Below, piece after piece: positions 7,546 through 15,543 of a stretch of 64,000 nucleotides of DNA. The stretch's first letter is position 1, and each line of letters begins with the position of its first letter. Where the stretch lies: NCBI GenBank assembly GCA_036265915.1, contig DATAOC010000040.1, positions 11,313 through 75,312 of the forward strand. The letters are read 5' to 3'. Origin of the DNA: AR12 sp036265915. GTDB taxonomy: Bacteria; Methylomirabilota; Methylomirabilia; Rokubacteriales; CSP1-6. The position numbers and the translations under genes are program-made. The notes beneath the pieces are model-generated. The model saw only the letters and a list, made by a program, of their open reading frames with translations. It was not told the origin of the DNA and did not search any database.

Positions 7546-9335
7546 CTGGCGCGCGAGCGGGCCAGCTCCTGCTCGACGAGCGCCGCGAGATCTTCCAGTG
7601 TTCGCCGGTCGGCGTCGCTGAGGTCGCGCGGCCGGTGGTCGCCGAGACACAGCGTCCCGATGCGGTGGGGGCCGATGCGGACCGGATGGCCAGCGTAGAA
7701 CCGGATACGCGGCTCGCCGGCGACGAGCGGGTTGTCGGCGAAGCGCGGATCGAGCCGGGCGTCCGGGACGACGAACGGGTCGTCGCCGTGAATCGTGTAG
7801 GCACAGAACGCCGCCTCCCGCGGCGTCTCGCGAATGTCGATGCCGCTCGTGGACTTGAACCACTGCCGCTCCTCGTCGACGAGGGTCACCAGCGCCATCG
7901 GCACGTCGAACACCCGCCGGGCCAGGCGTGTCAGCCGATCGAACCGCTCCTCCGACGGCGTGTCGAGCAGCTGGAGCCGACGCAGCGCCTCCACCCGGTC
8001 GGGCTCGTCGACCGGCGCCGGCGCCGACACCCAGCGGCACGCCTGACGCAGCGCCCACGCGCGAATCCGCGTGCGGGCGTACACGAGCGAGAACGGCGCC
8101 ACCAGCCAGTCGGTGACGCCGGCCTCGGCTCCGCCGGCCCGGTCCGCTTCGGATTCGCGCGCGGCGACCATGACGATCGGCAGGTCGGCCGCGTCGTGCC
8201 GGAGCATGCGCGCGAGCTCGAGGCCGTCGTCGCCGCCGAGCCGGCGTCCGAGGAGCAGCAGCGAGGGGGGCGTCACGCGGACGAGGGAGACGGCCTCGTC
8301 GGGCGTCTTGGCGATCATCACCGTGAAGCCGTCGACACGCGCCGCATCGGCGAGCCGCTCGCGCAGCGCCGTCTGCGCCACCGCGACCAGGACGGACTGC
8401 GCGAGCGCTCGGCACGGCACCGCCGACTCTGCGTCCACGGGCGAGGGCGGGGCGGTCGCGTGCCGCACGGCATGCTGAGCGCCGCGCACGTCGAGCGTCT
8501 GTCCCTCCGCGGCTGCGAACAGATCGACGGTCGACGCGGTGCGCCGCGCCGCCGCGACGACAGCGTCGAGGCCGGCGTCGTCGCGGTGCGGGTCGTGGTG
8601 GAAGAGCGCGACGCGGCGGACATCGGCGTCACGGGCGAGCGTCGCCACCGAGTCGACCGTGCTGTGCCCCCAGCCGATCTTGCTCGCGTACTCCGCGACG
8701 GTGTACTGCGCGTCGTGGATGAGGAGATCCGCTCCGGCGAGGAACTGCGCGTGGCGCCGGTCCTCGCCGGTCAGCTCGCCGGCGAGGCCCTCGGCGAGCG
8801 CGCGGCTGTGAGGCTCGTGATCGGTTGCGTACACCAGCGTGGCGCCGTCGGCCTCGAGCCGATAGCCGAGGGTGAGCGCGGGATGATTGAGATAGCGCGT
8901 GCTCACGCGGATGTCGCCGATGGCGAACTCGCCCTCCACGAGATCGTGATAGCGGACAGTGGCGGCGAACTGCTCGAGCGTGATCGGGAAATAGGTGTAC
9001 TGCATCTGTCCGGCGAGCGTCTCGCGGAGCGACTCGCGCAGGCCTCGCGGCGCGTAGACATCCCACTCGTCGCCCGGCGCGAAGAGCGGCGCGAAGAACG
9101 GAAAGCCCTGGATGTGATCCCAGTGCGTGTGCGTGATGAGGATGTGGCCGCGCCGCGGCCCCCGCTGCGCCATGAGCGCGTGCCCGAGCGCATGCGCCCC
9201 GGTGCCGCAGTCGAGCACCAGCAACAGGCCGGAATCCGAGCGCACTTCCACGCAGGAGGTATTGCCGCCGTAGCGAACGGTGCCCGCACCCGGCTTGGCG
9301 ATGGAGCCCCGCGTTCCCCAGAACCGAACTCGCAT
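7542..9335 (-). CDS. Three-domain fusion: MBL-fold hydrolase, degenerate receiver, GAF
   Basis: A 597-residue protein. Residues 1 to about 265 are a metallo-beta-lactamase-fold hydrolase of the phosphodiesterase/RNase Z-like branch, with HTHWDH (His69, His71, Asp73, His74), NHPALTLGYR, ATDHEP and a final FHHDPHRDD. Residues about 312-430 look like a response-regulator receiver, but the phosphoacceptor position reads LLLLGRRLGG (Gly364 in place of Asp) and the conserved Lys region reads WLVAPFS. Residues about 450-597 are a GAF domain (DEERQWFKS, FCAYTIHGDDPFVVPDARLDPRF, GTLCLGDHRPRDLS). The start is set by AGGAGG just before the ATG at 9335. A ligand-sensing phosphodiesterase for a cyclic or oligonucleotide is a reasonable guess, unproven. 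Confidence 0.85.
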   Translation of the reverse strand: MRVRFWGTRGSIAKPGAGTVRYGGNTSCVEVRSDSGLLLVLDCGTGAHALGHALMAQRGPRRGHILITHTHWDHIQGFPFFAPLFAPGDEWDVYAPRGLRESLRETLAGQMQYTYFPITLEQFAATVRYHDLVEGEFAIGDIRVSTRYLNHPALTLGYRLEADGATLVYATDHEPHSRALAEGLAGELTGEDRRHAQFLAGADLLIHDAQYTVAEYASKIGWGHSTVDSVATLARDADVRRVALFHHDPHRDDAGLDAVVAAARRTASTVDLFAAAEGQTLDVRGAQHAVRHATAPPSPVDAESAVPCRALAQSVLVAVAQTALRERLADAARVDGFTVMIAKTPDEAVSLVRVTPPSLLLLGRRLGGDDGLELARMLRHDAADLPIVMVAARESEADRAGGAEAGVTDWLVAPFSLVYARTRIRAWALRQACRWVSAPAPVDEPDRVEALRRLQLLDTPSEERFDRLTRLARRVFDVPMALVTLVDEERQWFKSTSGIDIRETPREAAFCAYTIHGDDPFVVPDARLDPRFADNPLVAGEPRIRFYAGHPVRIGPHRIGTLCLGDHRPRDLSDADRRTLEDLAALVEQELARSRAS

Positions 9336-9449
9336 CAAACCCTCCTGAGCGTGCCAGAGAGAGATGCCACAAGTCGGGCGTGTGCGAAAGGCCCTGGGGA
9401 AGGCGCCTCGTCGTCGCGTATGATGGCGCCTCACCGGTGGAGGTGAGGC

Positions 9450-10346
9450 ATGGCAAACGTGCAGCTGGCGCGGGTGGCGCGCCCGGAGGGCGCGGCGTGG
9501 GGCATCGTCGCCGACGACCACATCGAGCTCGTGGCCACGGATGCGGGGACGAACGGCGGCTTCTTCGCGTCGCTTTTGCAGCTTCCGCGCCCTGCCCGCG
9601 CGCTGGCCGAGCGTCGCCGCGGGGCGCCGTCGCTGAAGCTCGCGGACGTCGTCGCGGCGCCGGTCGGCGGCAACGCGCCGCATCTGCTGCCCCCGCTGGA
9701 CCTGCAAGAAGTCTGGGCGGCGGGGGTGACGTACGAGCGCAGTCGCGTGGCGCGCATGGAGGAGACCGCGGGCGCCGAGACGTTCTACGACAAGGTCTAC
9801 ACGGCCGAGCGCCCCGAGCTGTTCTTCAAGGGCGCCGCTTCGCGGGTGAGCGGACACAACGGGCCGATCCGCATCCGCCGCGACGCCACCTGGAACGTGC
9901 CGGAGCCCGAGATCGCGGTCCTGGTCACCGCGCACGGCGAGGTCGCCGGCTACTGCATCGGCAACGACGTCAGCTCACGCGACATCGAAGGCGAGAACCC
10001 GCTCTATCTCCCGCAAGCGAAGATCTACCGGCAGTCGTGCGCGCTCGGCCCGGTGGTGTGGCTGACCGACGAGGAGTCGGCACCGGTGTTCGACATCGCC
10101 ATCAGCATCCAGCGTCGCGGCGCCGTCGTCTACGACGGCAAGATCTCGACCTCGTCGATGCGCCGGTCGTTCGCCGACCTTGCCGGCTGGCTCGTGCGCG
10201 ACAACGTGTTTCCCGCCGGCGCCTACCTCCTCACCGGGACCGGGCTCGTGCCCGAGTCGGGATTCACGCTGAGCGTCGACGATCGCGTGTCGATCACCGT
10301 GCCCCGGCTGGGCACGCTGGCCAACCACGTCGTCCAGGACCCATGA
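9450..10346 (+). CDS. Fumarylacetoacetate hydrolase (FAH) family protein
   Basis: A 298-residue FAH-superfamily enzyme. The arrangement resembles 2-keto-3-deoxy-D-arabinonate dehydratase-like members: LQEVWAAGVTYERSR, ELFFKGAASRVSGHN, an acidic metal-binding motif NVPEPEIAVLV, and GYCIGNDVSSRDIEGENPLYLPQAKIY. The late TGTGLVPESGFTL is where the family has its substrate lid residues. Members cleave or dehydrate beta-diketo or 2-keto-3-deoxy acids with a divalent metal. The start ATG has GGAGGTGAGG just upstream, and TATGAT lies at 9419-9424. Its stop overlaps the ATG of the AhpD-like selenoprotein gene (ATGA), so the two are coupled. Confidence 0.88.
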   Translation: MANVQLARVARPEGAAWGIVADDHIELVATDAGTNGGFFASLLQLPRPARALAERRRGAPSLKLADVVAAPVGGNAPHLLPPLDLQEVWAAGVTYERSRVARMEETAGAETFYDKVYTAERPELFFKGAASRVSGHNGPIRIRRDATWNVPEPEIAVLVTAHGEVAGYCIGNDVSSRDIEGENPLYLPQAKIYRQSCALGPVVWLTDEESAPVFDIAISIQRRGAVVYDGKISTSSMRRSFADLAGWLVRDNVFPAGAYLLTGTGLVPESGFTLSVDDRVSITVPRLGTLANHVVQDP

Positions 10347-10921
10347 ACGCGCACGGGCACCTGCCCAAGGCCGATCCGGCCGAGCTGGCTCCGGAGCTGC
10401 GCCGGCGGCTCGAGGTGTGGTTCGACAAGGCCTACCGCGACGACAACCTGTTCCTCACGCTGGCGCGCGAGCCGGCGGTGCTCGACCTGTTCCTGGGCTG
10501 GGTATCGCTGATCTACACGGAGCGCGCGCGCCTGGAGCCCAAGGTCGTGGAGCTGTGCCGCATCCGGCTCGCCGCCCGCAACGCCTGCGTGCACTGAAGC
10601 CTCGCGCGTAGCGCATCGTTGATGCGCAACGGGCTGACGGGGGCGGAGGTCGATGCAGCGCTCGGCGATCTCGACGCCGCCACGGCCCTGCCGCCGGCGA
10701 CGGTGACCGCCTTGCGCCTGGCCGACCGGCTCACGGAGCCGGCGCCGCGCGTCGATCGCGAGTTCTACGCGGAGCTGCGGCGGCACTTCGACGAAGGCCA
10801 GATCCTGGCCCTCGGTGCCGCGCTGTCGGTCGCCTCGGGCTGGCAGCGTTTCATCGAGGCCTTCGGGATCCGCCCTGACGGCTGGACGGAGGCGACCCCG
10901 GTGCCCGGGCGCCCGACCTAG
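10343..10921 (+). CDS. AhpD-like / carboxymuconolactone-decarboxylase-family selenoprotein with in-frame UGA (Sec85)
   Basis: The frame opens at ATG 10343, meets TGA at 10595-10597 and continues without another stop to TAG at 10921. With the UGA as selenocysteine the product has 192 residues. It reads ELCRIRLAARNACVH-U, so Sec85 takes the place of the second cysteine of the AhpD-type CxxC redox pair. The part beyond the UGA carries the usual C-terminal half of the family (DREFYAELRRHFDEGQILALG, then GWQRFIEAFGI), which a truncation would lose. A strong stem-loop follows the UGA. The His usually found four residues after the second cysteine is an Arg here. It is coupled to the FAH-family gene by an ATGA overlap. 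Peroxidase or disulfide reductase activity is the family expectation; the substrate is unknown. Confidence 0.87.
10607..10631 (+). promoter_or_regulatory. Candidate bacterial SECIS element of the AhpD-like gene
   Basis: The mRNA downstream of the UGA forms GCGCAUC (10611-10617) paired with GAUGCGC (10621-10627) around the loop GUU (10618-10620). After one A-A mismatch the stem extends by three pairs, CGU (10607-10609) with ACG (10629-10631). The loop begins 20 nucleotides after the UGA and starts with G, both within the general description of bacterial SECIS elements. Confidence 0.78.
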
Positions 10922-11091
10922 CTCGCCGCGGCGGCGACCACGGCCTTGTCGGCGAGACGGTGCGACCGACGACGCCGACGCTGCCACCGATAGAACGCGT
11001 ACAGGGCCGCCTTGCCGAACGGCGTATCGACCGAGACGACGGCGCCGGCCGTCGTCATGAACAGAGCCGCGATGATCCCGGGCAGCAGCAT
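10918..11091 (-). CDS. Small hypothetical membrane peptide (57 aa)
   Basis: A 57-codon frame starting at ATG 11091 with GAGGAG about 7 bases upstream, which is the main reason to accept it. The product has a hydrophobic N-terminal helix (LLPGIIAALFMTTAGAVVSV, residues 2-21). A short segment ALYAFYRWQ follows, then a run of arginines (residues 38-42), and the tail is alanine-rich. This looks like a single-span inner-membrane peptide with a cytoplasmic basic patch. No family is recognised. It is convergent with the AhpD-like gene, their stops overlapping by 3 bases. The 232 bases upstream (11092-11323) hold its leader and the promoter of the DUF1345 gene; I see nothing else there. Confidence 0.55.
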   Translation of the reverse strand: MLLPGIIAALFMTTAGAVVSVDTPFGKAALYAFYRWQRRRRRSHRLADKAVVAAAAS

Positions 11092-11307
11092 GACCGATTC
11101 TCCTCTTCCATTGAGACGCGTCGATCGAACAAGCAGGTGCGCATCGCAACCATGGTGCCAGTCCCAGGTCGGTGGTAAGGCGCCGGAACGCATCGCATTG
11201 AAATAACAACAGACCGATCGAGGCACGGAAAAACCTCGGGCGAGCGGCGAAGTGCCCGGGAGCCAACCGGCGCAACGCCCGAAGCGCCGGCCCGCGGCTC
11301 GCCGGTA

Positions 11308-11313
11308 TATACT
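11308..11313 (+). promoter_or_regulatory. -10 element of the DUF1345 gene
   Basis: TATACT at 11308-11313, overlapping TATATA at 11306-11311, 10 bases before the ATG at 11324. No good -35 at the expected spacing. Confidence 0.5.
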
Positions 11314-11323
11314 CCGGCGCGCC

Positions 11324-12001
11324 ATGAGCCTCGCGCATCCGCGCCGCCGGCCGATGCTCGTGCGCGTCGTCCGGGCTCGCGTGCGGCTGTTCGTTTCTGC
11401 CGGCGTCGCCGTCGGCGTGGCCATCCTCCTCATGGCGCTGACGGACTGGCGGGGCTTCACACGGAGCCTGGCGGCCTGGGACGTCGGTGTTGCGCTCTAC
11501 CTGATCCTGGCCCTCTCCGCGATGGCCCGCTCGGGTGTTGCCGCCATCCGCGTCAATGCGGCGGCGCAGGACGAGGGGCAGCTCGCGATCCTGCTGCTCA
11601 CGGTCACGGCGGCGCTGGCGAGCCTGGCCGCCATCTTCGCCGAGCTCGGCGTCGGCGCGGTCGGCACCGCCGCGCGGCGGCCGGCCACCGTCGCCTTCGC
11701 GGCGCTGACCATCTTCCTGTCGTGGACGTTCATCCACATGATCTTCGCGCTGCACTACGCGCACGAGTTCTACGACGCGCACACGCCCGGCGGCATGGCG
11801 TTCCCGGGTGACAGCACGGAGCCGGACTACTGGGACTTCGTGTATTTCTCCTTCGTGATCGGCATGACCTCCCAGGTCTCGGACGTCGCGGTGACGAGTA
11901 AGCCGATCCGGCGGATGGTGGCTGCCCACGCGGTCCTGGCCTTCATCTTCAACGTCGCGCTGCTCGCGCTCAGCATCAATCTCGCCGCGCAGGCGTTCTG
12001 A
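11324..12001 (+). CDS. DUF1345 family integral membrane protein
   Basis: A 225-residue membrane protein matching the DUF1345 family. The transmembrane segments are around residues 20-40 (FVSAGVAVGVAILLMAL), 52-70, 90-112, 125-145 and 195-220. The family hallmarks WTFIHMIFALHYAHEFY and the acidic loop with DYWDFVYFSFVIGMTSQVSDVAVTS are both present. No biochemical function is established for the family. I use the ATG at 11324, just after the TATACT hexamer, and not the upstream in-frame ATG at 11252, whose extra 24 residues are Pro/Arg-rich. It has its own promoter and no operon partner; the OmpA-like gene follows 90 bases later with its own SD. Confidence 0.82.
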   Translation: MSLAHPRRRPMLVRVVRARVRLFVSAGVAVGVAILLMALTDWRGFTRSLAAWDVGVALYLILALSAMARSGVAAIRVNAAAQDEGQLAILLLTVTAALASLAAIFAELGVGAVGTAARRPATVAFAALTIFLSWTFIHMIFALHYAHEFYDAHTPGGMAFPGDSTEPDYWDFVYFSFVIGMTSQVSDVAVTSKPIRRMVAAHAVLAFIFNVALLALSINLAAQAF

Positions 12002-12090
12002 CCCCCGGTGCTCTACGCTCGATGTGCAACCGCTTGCTCACTGGCGCTCGGCGATTCGCTCCCGTAGACTCGCTGGCACGGAGGTGTGTG

Positions 12091-12756
12091 ATGAAGCGAC
12101 CCTTGGTGGTCCTGATCCTGTGCTGTGCCACCGCGGTGACCGTGTCGGCGTGCGCCACGAAGAAGTTCGTGCGTGAGCAGGTCGGCATGACCGAGACCGC
12201 GCTCGGCCAGCGTGCCGATACGCAGCAGAACGAGCTGCGCCAGACGGCCGAGCGCACCAGCGCCAACGCGCAGGCCATCGATGCGGCCACGCAGCGGTTA
12301 CAGACGGTCGACTCCCGCGTCGGCGAGGTCAGCGCGCTGGCTCGCGACGCGCGCGAGGAGGCGAGCGCCGTCAACCAAAAGTTCGCAAACCGCAACAAGT
12401 ACGCGACGCTCGAGAAGAAGTCCGTCTACTTCGACTTCAACAAGGCGAGTCTCCGCGACGAGGGTATGACGGAGCTCGAGGACGTGGCGAAGGCCCTCAA
12501 GGCCGATCCCAACGCGGTCGTCGAGCTGCAGGGCTACGCCGATCCGCGCGGCAACGACGACTACAACTACCGCCTCACGCGTGACCGCGTCGACGCCGTC
12601 GTGCGGTACCTCGTGCAGCGACACGGCATCGAGCTGCACCGGGTGTCCGCGGTCGGCATGGGCAAGGCGCCGCTCGACAACGGCGCCCGCAAGGATCGCG
12701 ACACGCTGGCCAAGAGCCGCCGCGTCGACATCGTCCTGCTCGCGCCGCAGAGCTGA
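12091..12756 (+). CDS. OmpA-family peptidoglycan-associated lipoprotein
   Basis: A 221-residue outer-membrane lipoprotein. The signal peptide (MKRPLVVLILCCATAVTVSA) ends at the lipobox VSAC, so Cys21 would be lipidated. Residues about 30-105 are Gln/Ala/Glu-rich and helical, probably a coiled-coil spacer. Residues about 110-221 are an OmpA C-terminal peptidoglycan-binding domain (SVYFDFNKASL, ELQGYADPRGNDDYNYRLTRDRVDAV, AKSRRVDIVL). GGAGGTG precedes the ATG. It would anchor the outer membrane to the cell wall, as Pal does, which implies a diderm envelope. No tol genes are nearby, so it may be one of several paralogues. Confidence 0.9.
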   Translation: MKRPLVVLILCCATAVTVSACATKKFVREQVGMTETALGQRADTQQNELRQTAERTSANAQAIDAATQRLQTVDSRVGEVSALARDAREEASAVNQKFANRNKYATLEKKSVYFDFNKASLRDEGMTELEDVAKALKADPNAVVELQGYADPRGNDDYNYRLTRDRVDAVVRYLVQRHGIELHRVSAVGMGKAPLDNGARKDRDTLAKSRRVDIVLLAPQS

Positions 12757-12776
12757 CGGAGCACCGGCCCGCGCGC

Positions 12777-12805
12777 TTGACCGAGTGCGGCAGGATGGCT
12801 AGGCT
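12777..12805 (+). promoter_or_regulatory. Promoter of the acyl-CoA ligase/phosphoesterase operon
   Basis: TTGACC (12777-12782), a 17-base spacer and TAGGCT (12800-12805). The ATG at 12812 comes 6 bases after the -10 hexamer, so transcription would start at about the A of the start codon. Confidence 0.55.
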
Positions 12806-12811
12806 GCCGGC

Positions 12812-14404
12812 ATGATCGTCAAGGGCGCGTGGCCGGACGTCAGCATCCCCGAGGTGCCGATCACGGAGTACGTGCTGCGCCACGCGGCGCGGCTGCGTGA
12901 CAAGCCGGCCATGATCGACGGCCCGAGCGGACGCACGCTCACCTACGGCCAGCTCGAGGACAGCATCCGTCGGGTGGCGACCGCCCTGTCGCGGCGCGGA
13001 TTCCGCAAGGGCGATGTCTTCGCGATCTACAGCCCGAACCTGCCGGAATACGCGGTGATCTTCAACGCGGTGGCCAGCCTCGGCGGCGTGAACACGACCG
13101 TCAATCCGCTGTACACGGCCGGCGAGCTGGCCAACCAGCTGAAGGACTCCGGCGCGCGCTTCCTGATCACCGTGCCGGCGTTCCTCGACAAGGCGCGCGA
13201 GGCCGCGGCCGCCGTCGGCCTCACCGAGGTGTACGTGTTCGGCTCCGCGGAGGGCGCACGACCGTTTGCCGAGCTGCTGGAGGCGCCGCCGACGCCGCCC
13301 GTGGTGCGGATCGATCCCCGGCGTGACGTGGTGGCGCTGCCGTACTCGAGCGGCACCACCGGGTTGCCCAAGGGCGTCATGCTGACGCACTACAACCTCG
13401 TCGCCAACCTGAGCCAGTGCGAGGGCGCGCGGGACTTCGACGGCTTCAAGGAGTCCGACGTCATCATCGCCGTGCTGCCGTTCTTCCACATCTACGGCCT
13501 CGTGGTGATCATGAAGCTCGGTCTTTGCCAGGGCGGCACGATCCTCAGCATGCCCCGCTTCGACTTCGCCGAGTTCCTGGCCGCGATGCAGAAGTACCGG
13601 GTGAGCATCGCGCCGCTGGTGCCGCCCATCGTGCTCGGCATGGTCAAGAGCCCGGCTGTCCGCCGGGAGGACCTCGCCAGCGTGCGTCTCGTCTTCTCGG
13701 GCGCAGCGCCGCTGGGCGAAGACATCGCCCGCGCGCTCAGCACGAAGCTCGGCTGCCCCGTCGTGCAGGGCTACGGGATGACGGAAGCCAGCCCCGTCAC
13801 GCACCTGAGCCCGACGAAGAACGCCCCGTTCCGGCCGGGCTCGATCGGCCTCGTGGTGCCGAACACGGAGGTGAAGCTGGTGGCCATCGACGGCGCCGGC
13901 GAGGTCGGCCGCGGCGAGGAAGGCGAGCTCTGGATCCGCGGGCCGCAGATCATGAAGGGCTATCTGAACCAGCCCGAGGAGACGGCGGCCGCCATCGATC
14001 CGGAAGGCTGGTACCACACCGGCGACGTCGGGTACGTGGACGACCAGGGCTGGTTCTACATCGTCGACCGCACCAAGGAGCTCATCAAGTACAAGGGCAT
14101 GCAGGTGGCACCGGCCGAGCTGGAGGCGCTGCTGCTCACCCACCCGGCCGTGCTCGACGCCGCCGTCATCCGCAAGGCCGACGAGGAAGCGGGCGAGGTG
14201 CCCAAGGCGTTCGTCGTCCTGAAGGCCGACGCCGAGTCGCGCGCGATCACCGCCGAGGCGGTCATGGCGTTCGTTGCCGAGCGGGTGGCGCCGCACAAGC
14301 GCATCCGTCATCTGGAGTTCACGGACCAGATCCCGAAGTCGGCGTCCGGCAAGATCCTGCGGCGTCTGCTCGTGCAGAAGGAGACGGCGGCGGCGCGGCG
14401 GTGA
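12812..14404 (+). CDS. AMP-dependent acyl-CoA synthetase (4-coumarate/long-chain fatty acid CoA ligase type)
   Basis: A 530-residue ANL-superfamily adenylating enzyme. Motifs in order are the P-loop-like YSSGTTGLPKGVMLTH (about 177-192), FFHIYGLVVI, GYGMTEASPV, the A8 hinge region WYHTGDVGYVDDQGWFYIVDR, and the adenylation lysine in PKSASGKILRR at the C-terminus. The overall pattern is closest to 4-coumarate:CoA ligase and medium/long-chain ligases. It forms an acyl-adenylate and then an acyl-CoA; chain length is not predictable. Its stop overlaps the GTG start of the metallophosphoesterase gene (GTGA at 14401-14404). It is a complete gene under its own promoter. Confidence 0.93.
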   Translation: MIVKGAWPDVSIPEVPITEYVLRHAARLRDKPAMIDGPSGRTLTYGQLEDSIRRVATALSRRGFRKGDVFAIYSPNLPEYAVIFNAVASLGGVNTTVNPLYTAGELANQLKDSGARFLITVPAFLDKAREAAAAVGLTEVYVFGSAEGARPFAELLEAPPTPPVVRIDPRRDVVALPYSSGTTGLPKGVMLTHYNLVANLSQCEGARDFDGFKESDVIIAVLPFFHIYGLVVIMKLGLCQGGTILSMPRFDFAEFLAAMQKYRVSIAPLVPPIVLGMVKSPAVRREDLASVRLVFSGAAPLGEDIARALSTKLGCPVVQGYGMTEASPVTHLSPTKNAPFRPGSIGLVVPNTEVKLVAIDGAGEVGRGEEGELWIRGPQIMKGYLNQPEETAAAIDPEGWYHTGDVGYVDDQGWFYIVDRTKELIKYKGMQVAPAELEALLLTHPAVLDAAVIRKADEEAGEVPKAFVVLKADAESRAITAEAVMAFVAERVAPHKRIRHLEFTDQIPKSASGKILRRLLVQKETAAARR

Positions 14405-15534
14405 AGCGCCTGCTCCATCCCTTCGTTCTGGTCGTCACCGCCATCCTGGTCGTCGGCTACGCGTACCTCGCGTGGCGACTCACGGCGACGCCGCTCGCCC
14501 GGATCGCGCTGGCACTGCCGTTCGCGTTGATCTGGACGGTGCCGGTCGTCTACTGGATGGGCGATCGCGAGCACGTCGGCGCCGTGCACGAGATCGTCCA
14601 CGCGAGCAGTTACCTCTGCATGGGCTGGCTGAACTTCGTGTTGGTGCTGACGGTGGCCCGCGACGCGCTGCTGCTCCTCACCGCGCTGCCGGTGTCGGCC
14701 GCGGCGGCGCACGCGGCCCTCCGGGATGACGGCGTCGGCTGGGTGCTGGTCGGTTCCGTGATCGCGCTTGCGCTCGGGGTCCTCACCGCGCGGCGGGGTC
14801 CGCACGTCCGCCGCGTCGACATCCGCGTCGACGGCCTGGCGCCCGATCTCGATGGGCTGCGCATCGCGCAGATCAGTGACCTGCACGTCGGGCCCACGAT
14901 CGGGTCCGCCTACGTGCAGCGCGTCGTCGACATGACCCGCGCGCTGGCGCCCGATCTGGTCGCGCTCACCGGCGACATCGTCGATGGCTCCGTTCCGCGC
15001 CTGGCCCCGCACGTGGCGCCGCTGGGAGCGCTGGCCGGCGATCGCGCGTTCCTCGTGCTCGGCAACCACGATTACTACGCAGGCGCCGAGCGCTGGACCG
15101 CGCACTTCGAGACGATGGGATTTCGCGTGCTGCGCAACTCGCACGTCACCATCGCGCGCGGTGCGGCGCGCCTGCTGATCGGCGGCGTGATCGACTTCGC
15201 CGCGCGGATGCGGGACGCCTCCGCACGCCCGCGGCCGGACCTCGCGCGCGACGCGGCGCCGGCCGCCTACCGGGTCCTGCTCGCGCACAACCCGAAGATC
15301 GCCCCGCAGGCCGAGGAGGCGGGGTTCGACCTGCAGCTGTCGGGGCACACGCACGCCGGGCAGTTCTTCCCGTGGACGCTGGCCGTGCGCCTGATCCATG
15401 CGCCACACGCGGCCGGCCTGTCACGGCGCGGCCGCATGTGGGTCTACGTCAGCGCCGGCACCGGGACATGGGGACCGCCCGTGCGCTTCGGCACCACGCC
15501 GGAGCTGACGCTGCTGCGACTGGTCGCGACCTGA
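14401..15534 (+). CDS. Membrane-anchored calcineurin-like metallophosphoesterase
   Basis: A 377-residue protein starting at a GTG that overlaps the stop of the acyl-CoA ligase gene. The N-terminal 150 residues hold about four transmembrane segments. The rest is a metallophosphoesterase with the standard metal motifs: ISDLHVG, LTGDIVDG, LGNHDYYAG, LLAHNPK and LSGHTHAGQ. This YkuE-like arrangement (membrane domain followed by phosphodiesterase on the membrane) is common; YkuE-type enzymes act on UDP-sugar or lipid phosphodiesters, but the substrate here is not known. The final GTGTWGPPVRFGTTPELTLLRL is typical of the subgroup. It is translationally coupled to the ligase. Confidence 0.9.
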   Translation: MKRLLHPFVLVVTAILVVGYAYLAWRLTATPLARIALALPFALIWTVPVVYWMGDREHVGAVHEIVHASSYLCMGWLNFVLVLTVARDALLLLTALPVSAAAAHAALRDDGVGWVLVGSVIALALGVLTARRGPHVRRVDIRVDGLAPDLDGLRIAQISDLHVGPTIGSAYVQRVVDMTRALAPDLVALTGDIVDGSVPRLAPHVAPLGALAGDRAFLVLGNHDYYAGAERWTAHFETMGFRVLRNSHVTIARGAARLLIGGVIDFAARMRDASARPRPDLARDAAPAAYRVLLAHNPKIAPQAEEAGFDLQLSGHTHAGQFFPWTLAVRLIHAPHAAGLSRRGRMWVYVSAGTGTWGPPVRFGTTPELTLLRLVAT

Positions 15535-15543
15535 GGCGACGCG

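Noticed and set aside
10595..10597. TGA taken as the end of an 84-residue AhpD-like fragment, with a separate 100-residue gene starting at TTG 10619.
   Set aside because: The second frame has no SD or promoter, is in phase with the first, and supplies the missing half of the same domain.
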